64,000 bases of DNA from positions 100,105,284 to 100,169,283 of the forward strand of contig OZ035962.1 of NCBI GenBank assembly GCA_964034945.1, written 5' to 3'. This stretch comes from Chrysopilus asiliformis (lineage: Eukaryota > Arthropoda > Insecta > Diptera > Rhagionidae). The position numbers and the translations under genes were made by a program. Positions 57,962 to 64,000 of this stretch are shown in pieces. Below the pieces are notes generated by a model that was not told the origin of the DNA, did not search any database, and was given only the letters and a program-made list of their open reading frames with translations. Numbering within the stretch: position 1 is the stretch's first letter; each line of letters opens with the position of its first letter.

Positions 57962-60635
57962 CTGAATATAATAGAGAACCTATTTCACAAAAAAAGAAAA
58001 TGGCTGCCACTTGAAAGTTCAGGGTAGAACGGGACCAGTTGATACAAAAACTACTTATAAAATATTTTTTCCAATCGAGTTACTCGTATTACACTATCAT
58101 AACACCAACGTAAAAAAAATGGAAAAACTGAAAAATTTCTTTATGATTTTTTAAAAAAACAATTTTGATTTTCATTCGAATGGATTGAACAGCAGCTTAC
58201 AAAACGTTTTTGTAACGTTTTCAGTAAAAAGGCTTAGTTAAAAGCTACAAAATTTTAATTTAATTGTGTACCATGGAGACAAATGGAAATATTTTTAGCA
58301 AACAAACCAGAATCGAAAATCTCTTAATCCTTTTATGTAAGCATACTCAATCAGTTCACCTGTCGAATGTTACGAATAAAAACTGTTGACAAATATAAAA
58401 ACGGAGAGAATCAATTTTTGGTCCACACTTGATACCATATCAAGTTTTGTGTACTATAATTGAATCTGAAGCTAATCTGACAAACGTATAAAATATCCCT
58501 ACCCCGATCTGGAGTAGTTTTTGCGTTAAATTTGAGTACTTACTTCGTGCCACATACTCGTACGTATGCCAGAGACAAGAGCCAAAAACTTTAATCGCTT
58601 TAACCATTCACCAGTCTACCGTCTTAAGAAAATCCATGGTAATAAAAAACATGAAACCCTGTCTTCATGTTTACTTTGTATGTTTCTAGCCTTTCTTCAT
58701 TTTATTTTATTGTAGTCAACCCGTTTCGAAACTCGCCCTGTAATTTTGACTGACGGTCGCAAATCGCATCAAGATCAACTCTTTTTCATATCATAGACGA
58801 TCAGTTTCGGAGCTCCATCTAACATAATAATAGTAGTATAAGACCACAAACAAAAACAGTTACGGTTAATCGAAAGTAGTTAAATGTAATAAAATTTAAT
58901 TATGTACGCTCATCACTTTTCAATTGGATGAACTGGAAATTGAAGCATAGAAATTAGAATAAAAGGAATACGATCCGAAGATATTTTCGTAACTAAAGAA
59001 TAAAATTTTTGTCTTTGGTGTAAAAAAATATATATTTCGTTGGGAACAAAATAACAAGTTTTGCATTCTTCGTTTACCGATGGATCGGAACAACAATAAA
59101 TTCCTGTGAGTCTTTCATTCCCGAAGGATAAGCGAAAAAAAGGTTCACTTTAACGAGTGCACCAGAACTCATAAAGGACACAATAACGAGAAGGATTCAA
59201 ATAAGATTCGTTCCATTTGAATTGTATGCTATATGTGGATATGCAGGCTCATCCGGGCCGGGATTCATAAATGTCCTGGACGTTAGGATATTTTGCTATC
59301 CATTTCGGAATTTTCGTTTAATGGATTTGGATTCAATTTTGATACGCCTTAATGAAATTCTGTAGATTGCAGCCTACAGTATTCACACAGAGGGTAGATT
59401 TTCATCTTTTTAGCGGCGATCATCAATTTTAATGTGTGTCTTTTTCGGTAAAAGTATAAGACGACACAAGAGAAATTCATTAAATCCAGTCAACCCTCAT
59501 TGGTTCGATTCTTTCTTTTCGTAAAGAGTGCGCTCGTAAGCAGGATCAGCACCAGGCCGTTTATAATTATTAAACAATAGCCAAAGGAGTTCCTTGAAGG
59601 AAGACCGATTTAGGACATCTGAGATGACAACAAAACGCGATTTGACATGCGCCGGTGTCGCACTTAAATTCAATGACATTTAATAAATATCCTTTTATTT
59701 GAAATCCAATGCAAAATTTAGTATCCTGATGGATTTTTTTTAGAGTCCTGTAATTCAGAGTCGTGTGTCATGCAGATACCAGGTGGTAAATGGGTGTCCT
59801 TGGTTTCGTCATTTACGGGTGTTACCTTTTTGGTTGACCATGAGATGGAAAAATTTCTCTTTTTCAGAAAAAAAAGACACACTTTTCTTTTAAATTCCCG
59901 CTGTTTTACTGCAGTGTTGCACGTGTTTATTGTTTTTGAAAAAATTTTGCATAAATATTGACAAGGCATAAAGAGGAAATGGTAATAAACGCTCATAAAA
60001 CGCCTGTCAGCAGAATTTTGCAGTAGAGTGCCATAAATTTTACATTTCGGTTGTTCATGGGCAACCGAGAAAATGCTACTGACGATCATAAAAGTGCGGA
60101 TTTTTTATTTTTCAATAGAAAAATTCGGTTTTCTTTAGGATTTGCGAGATTTGCTGTTTTATTGCTTGTTTGCTGTTTTAAATTATTGCTTTCGTGTGTA
60201 TCGTAAGTGACTTTTTTCTCGTGTTTTTTTTTTTTTGAAAACAAACCCCTCGAAATAAAAATTTCCTGAGAGTAAAAATTTAAAAAAAAAGATGGAAAAA
60301 CTTGTAGGAAAAGGTTTTTCACAATAAAACCTTGCGTTTTTTGACATAGTCGGTGTTAACTGCAAAAATTTAGGAAAAGAAACAAATTAGAAAAGAAAAT
60401 TGGTACATTTTCCAAGCAGTAGAAAAATATTGTGAATATTTTGTAAAAACCGAATTTAATATTGACATTTTTCTATCTTATTTAGATCGTTTTACCCGGC
60501 CTTGACTGTTATTTTGAAAATTCTGGTTTTTGTTATTACCAAAAAGCACAAGCACTTTTAGCTGGAAAAACTAGGAACTTAAATCACGGGTATTGAAATA
60601 TAGGCTATAAGAGATTTTTTCTACAATACAGGGGC
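57962..60635. other. Non-coding sequence, nothing recognised
   Basis: About 2.7 kb. The 123-codon minus frame at 59718-60089 and its neighbours overlap frames on the other strand and carry no motif. Confidence 0.4.
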
Positions 60636-60701
60636 CAATCGTAGCACTCTTTCACTTTACTCTTTCACTTTTTTGAACAATCGTAGCACTCTTTCACTTT
60701 A
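60636..60701. repeat. 42-bp direct repeat
   Basis: CAATCGTAGCACTCTTTCAC starts at 60636 and again at 60678, each followed by TTTA. One and a half units. Confidence 0.8.
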
Positions 60702-60720
60702 TCTCTATACAGGATGATTC

Positions 60721-60789
60721 TTGGTGTATGGTACGTATCTGCCACTAGATAAGACACATTTCTAGTGGCAAATACGTGACATACACCAA
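60721..60789. repeat. Hairpin with 29-bp arms
   Basis: 60721-60749 (TTGGTGTATGG...GCCACTAGA) pairs with 60761-60789, 26 of 29 positions, around an 11-base loop. It may be a very small foldback element. Not a rho-independent terminator, as this is eukaryotic DNA. Confidence 0.75.
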
Positions 60790-60909
60790 AAATGCTAGTA
60801 CGGTGGAATTGATGGCTCGACGTCTAGTGTAAGACACAACGTACGAACTTCTACAAAAACGAGAAGAATTCTTGACTAAATCCGAGGTCGGGACAGGGCC
60901 GTACCGACT

Positions 60910-60946
60910 GGGGGGGGGGGGGGATGGGGGGGGAGGCTCCCCCCCC
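60910..60946. repeat. G-run and C-run pair
   Basis: Fourteen Gs, AT, then eight Gs, AGGCT and eight Cs. A G-run/C-run snapback inside the hAT left end. The right end has a matching C9 tract (about 62858-62866). Confidence 0.9.
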
Positions 60947-61849
60947 AATAAGTCTTCAGTTGGGAATTTGACCCTTAGGAGTTGAGAAATCTCACTTCTT
61001 GAAGATGTGAGATTTCCCAAGTTGGGAAATCTCTTTTGTCGATTTTCCAAAATCCCAACTTGTCTTTTTCTACCTCAAATTTTCTATTAGTGAACAAAGG
61101 CGTGTTTTATGACTCGTTTGTGTTTCCACATGCCATTCTGCTTTGGCGACAGCGTCACAGCGAGTTGGGAGAGAATGAATAAAAGGCTTTGAAAGAGTAG
61201 AGTAGACACTCGACCATGGGGGGAGTATAATGTTCTCATCAGTTTATGGCACAGAACTATATAACATAGTATGGTGACACAAAGCTCTGCTGAAAAATTG
61301 TCCCAAAAGTATTTCCCTCTTTATCATACTTAAACGCATCCACTGAACTGTATAATATCGCGAAATTCAAATTTCGTCCGCCGCGAAATTCAAATTTCAC
61401 AAGTTTGAGACTAACTTTATGCGCCAACACCATTCCGAAAGTCTATTTTCCTTTGACAGCTCACGGTTTAAACGAAAGGACTATATTTATAGTCATACGG
61501 TTATCTCGCTCTTACTTAACTCGTTTTGATTCATTGAACTGTATTGAAATGGGACCATTTGAGACAGCAAATCGAGCGATCTAGTATATTCGTGCTGAAA
61601 CAGTGAGTTTTGAAAATATAGTGTAATTGTTGTACCATCGGTGTTCGGATTTTTTAAACAAATGAATAGGTAAAAACTGTTTCAAGTAATATGTATTTAA
61701 TTTCTTATAAGTTTATGTCAACACTGGATTCGGATAAAATCTGAATACAAAAGAAAGTGCCAAAAATAAGCGATATAAAGTCAAATGTACTTCTTGTGGT
61801 CACAAGTCGCATAAGATTATTAGTGTTTACCCTTTATTTAATTGTGAAA

Positions 61850-62650
61850 AATAAAAAAAAATTACTTTCTTCTACGGAGTGCAATAAAGTATTGTATTCA
61901 TGAAAAATTTCGACCTCTTAATTTTGCCTAAAAAAAATTTCCCGATCACTCCTGAGTCGATTGGAGTCATATTAAAAAAATGTCGTTCTGTCTGTCAGTT
62001 TGTCTGTCAGTTTGTGTACAAGATTTCTCAAAAACTAATAAAGCTAGAGCCATGACATTTTATAGGCATGTTGGGTCCTGAAATGGGACGATCCTATCAA
62101 CTTTTGGTGGAAATCCGTTAACCGGAAGTATCCAAAATGGCGGTTTTTCAAAAATCGCAATTTCGTTTTTCTCGATTTACTCCCAACTACGCGTTTTTTA
62201 GTGGCCTTAAGTACGACGAAACTTTAAAATTTCCCACACTTTTGTCTTTAGATATAACTCGATATCTCAACCTGTTATCGGGATAAACCGTTATGTCCAA
62301 AAAAAAACAGTTTTTGCGATTATCTCGAAAACCAACGGGTTTTTGCTGACTGAATGTATGAAGTGAATTAATGAGAATGGCATTCTGCACAATTTTGTTT
62401 CTTACCGTTATCCGTTATCTTTTACCGTTATTGAGATATTTAGATTAAAATATAAAAAAATATATTTTTGCAAATTACTGGCAAACTAACGATTTTTCGA
62501 CAAATTAATTTAAGGAAAACTTGGAGATGTTAAAATTTTCTACCTTTTTACCATTTACCGTAAATTGATATCTTTTACAGTTCTCAAGCTATCTCAAATT
62601 TTGTACGTTTTTGATATTTTTGAATACACCAAGAATTTATTGGGATGTCG
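61850..62650 (+). repeat. Interspersed repeat G, longer copy
   Basis: TTACTTTCTTCTACGGAGTG, AATAAAGTATTGTATTCATG, AAAAATTTCGACC, a CTGTCTGTCAGTTTG stretch, TTTCTCAAAAACTAATAAAG, GCCATGACATTTTATAGGCA and CCGGAAGTATCCAAAATGGC mirror 13290-13790. Beyond 62165 it continues with CTCGAAAACCAACGG-type sequence not present there. Right boundary approximate. Confidence 0.5.
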
Positions 62651-62891
62651 TCTTAGGTTGACAACGCGACAGGGCTCTAGCGTAAATTGCGCAGGATCGT
62701 AGATTTTGTAGAAGTAAGTTTTGTGTTGACCACAACTGATATTTCATTATATCAGTTGTTTCTTGTCAGAGATTCTGGGCAAGGAAAAGGAATTTTTATT
62801 ATGTACATCCCAGTTGGGAAAAATTAGATGTTCGAGTTGGGAAAATTGAGACGTCTCCCCCCCCCAATCCAGAACCTTCGATACGGCCCTG

Positions 62892-64000
62892 GGTCGGGAG
62901 TACCTAACAATTTTCCAAAATTAGCGTGACGTATTTTATGGTCAACACCTATTCACATGTAATAATTACCTAGCTTTCAATCCGGAAATAAATTCCACTG
63001 GAAATTAAAATTATGTAAAAAACATTTAATGCCATTGACATTCAACAGGCAAAAAAAGACCCCATCAAATCACCCACAATTGCATGATAAACTGAAAGAG
63101 CATCAACCTTCAGAGCCAACCAATTTTTTAAAAAAAAGCAGAAAAAAATTTGCTGTAATAATAAAATAATTTTGATCAATAATATTAAAGGCGAATCCGA
63201 TCGAAACCTTCGAAGGCAGCCCAAGCAAAAAAACTCGAATCAATGGAAACAATTTTTCAGTTTTCTATTAAAAATATGTCAAAACCATAGCCATTTAGCA
63301 ACACGAGAGCTGCTAGTGTAGCTGGGCTAATTTTGATATGATTATGTATGCTCGCATGTAACAAAGTCGATTCTAATAGCATTTCCAAGCTAATGGCAAA
63401 TCATCCACGAGCTAGCTACTCAACCACATTAAAGATGATTGGCTTTGGTGGTTAATCGATCGGCATGTCTCTGACTCTGATACATTGGAAAAAGAAAAAA
63501 AGAAAAACGTTTCACCTCCCCCGTATGAGCGTTTTTCGCAAGTCTTGTTTTCATTAAATAACTTTACAGTAGATTTTTAACCTTTTCCAAGCAACATTAT
63601 TTCACCCACAAAGTGTTTTGCTTTTTTGATGTAATATGCTTTGACTATCTGGTGTAATCATGAGTTTCGAATTCAGCACACGATGGATAAAAATGTGTAA
63701 ATGCAATATGAGCAATTGGCGCCCATGTCAAATAGAGAATCCCAGTTCAGTGTCAAATTTTTATTCTCGGGGGGTCCAACAAAATTGAAATTTTGTAATT
63801 TTTCAATGATGCCGAGAAATTATGCAATTTTGAAGGTATCCAATTTGTTGGTTAAATATCATCTAAGGCAAAGTTAGATACCATAGATAGATAGATACTC
63901 GTCGCGATGGATGGATAGATAAACCGGCAAAAGGCGTTAGCAAAAAAAAAAAAAACGCTGACAAATTACTTATTGTTATTATATTTTCATGCTTTTCAAG
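62892..64000. other. Non-coding sequence with a GATA/GATG microsatellite
   Basis: TAGATAGATAGATA at about 63883-63897 and GATGGATGGATAGATA at about 63907-63922. Otherwise nothing recognised up to the window end. Confidence 0.5.

Larger units (their letters stand above)
60894..62891. mobile_element. Non-autonomous hAT, 8-bp target duplication intact
   Basis: Ends CAGGGCCGTACCGA and, in complement, CAGGGCCGTATCGA. A perfect GGTCGGGA at 60886-60893 and 62892-62899 gives the 8-bp duplication expected of hAT. Both subterminal regions carry G-runs and several GTTGGGAAA words. No transposase frame in 1998 bp; about 0.8 kb of the interior is repeat G. Recent enough for an undamaged duplication. Confidence 0.88.

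Noticed and set aside
59718..60089. The longest non-satellite frame outside the Toll gene (123 codons, minus)
   Set aside because: No motif, overlapping frames on the other strand, and residue composition expected of AT-rich non-coding DNA.
1..64000. CRISPR arrays, rRNA genes, functional tRNA genes, endogenous viral genes or intact transposase/reverse-transcriptase genes
   Set aside because: None could be supported anywhere in the window on either strand.

Overview
The window looks like chromosomal DNA of an insect, most likely a fly (Diptera). It is AT-rich, intron/intergenic-type sequence with one unmistakable gene: a complete, intronless 1341-codon long-type Toll receptor on the minus strand (7138-11163) whose ectodomain reads as Tollo/Toll-8. 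No operon structure, ribosome binding sites, CRISPR or prokaryotic features are present. The species cannot be named from the sequence.

Everything else is gene-poor and rich in transposable elements, nearly all short, non-autonomous and without a transposase. Several can be delimited to the base from terminal inverted repeats (TIRs) and target-site duplications: two TAA-flanked Harbinger/Tourist-like MITEs (3770-3950, 13450-13643); two TTAA-flanked piggyBac-type MITEs (41265-41545, 43961-44147); a 2-kb hAT with a perfect 8-bp duplication (60894-62891); an older hAT (43850-44505); two TC...CTAG Helitrons plus one further Helitron 3' end; two almost identical 271-bp MITEs (28434-28704, 37927-38197) and an old relative (823-1158); and several TIR elements not assigned to a superfamily. 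A family resembling Drosophila DINE-1 (Helentron-associated elements) recurs at least seven times and carries expanded GTCCGTCT-type satellites. Many insertions are nested, giving a relative chronology.

Layout: 1-7.1 kb holds old MITEs and DINE-1-like copies; 7.1-11.2 kb the Toll gene; 11.2-21 kb mostly featureless, with a MITE/foldback cluster at 13.3-13.9 kb; 21-31.2 kb a large satellite-bearing DINE-1-like copy, a foldback element, Helitrons and nested elements; 31-41 kb sparse; 41-45.3 kb a dense piggyBac/Helitron/hAT cluster; 48-54.5 kb DINE-1-like copies and TIR elements surrounding a possible hidden spliced gene on the minus strand (two in-frame exons, 50832-50617 and 50175-49972, with good splice sites and a poly(A) signal); 56.7-63 kb GC-rich TIR elements and the hAT.

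Apart from the receptor and the tentative spliced gene, I found no protein-coding unit I can defend. The receptor would signal at the plasma membrane; nothing else here forms a pathway with it. I did not find a convincing new biological system. The most informative items are the candidate hidden gene and the nested mobile-element record.
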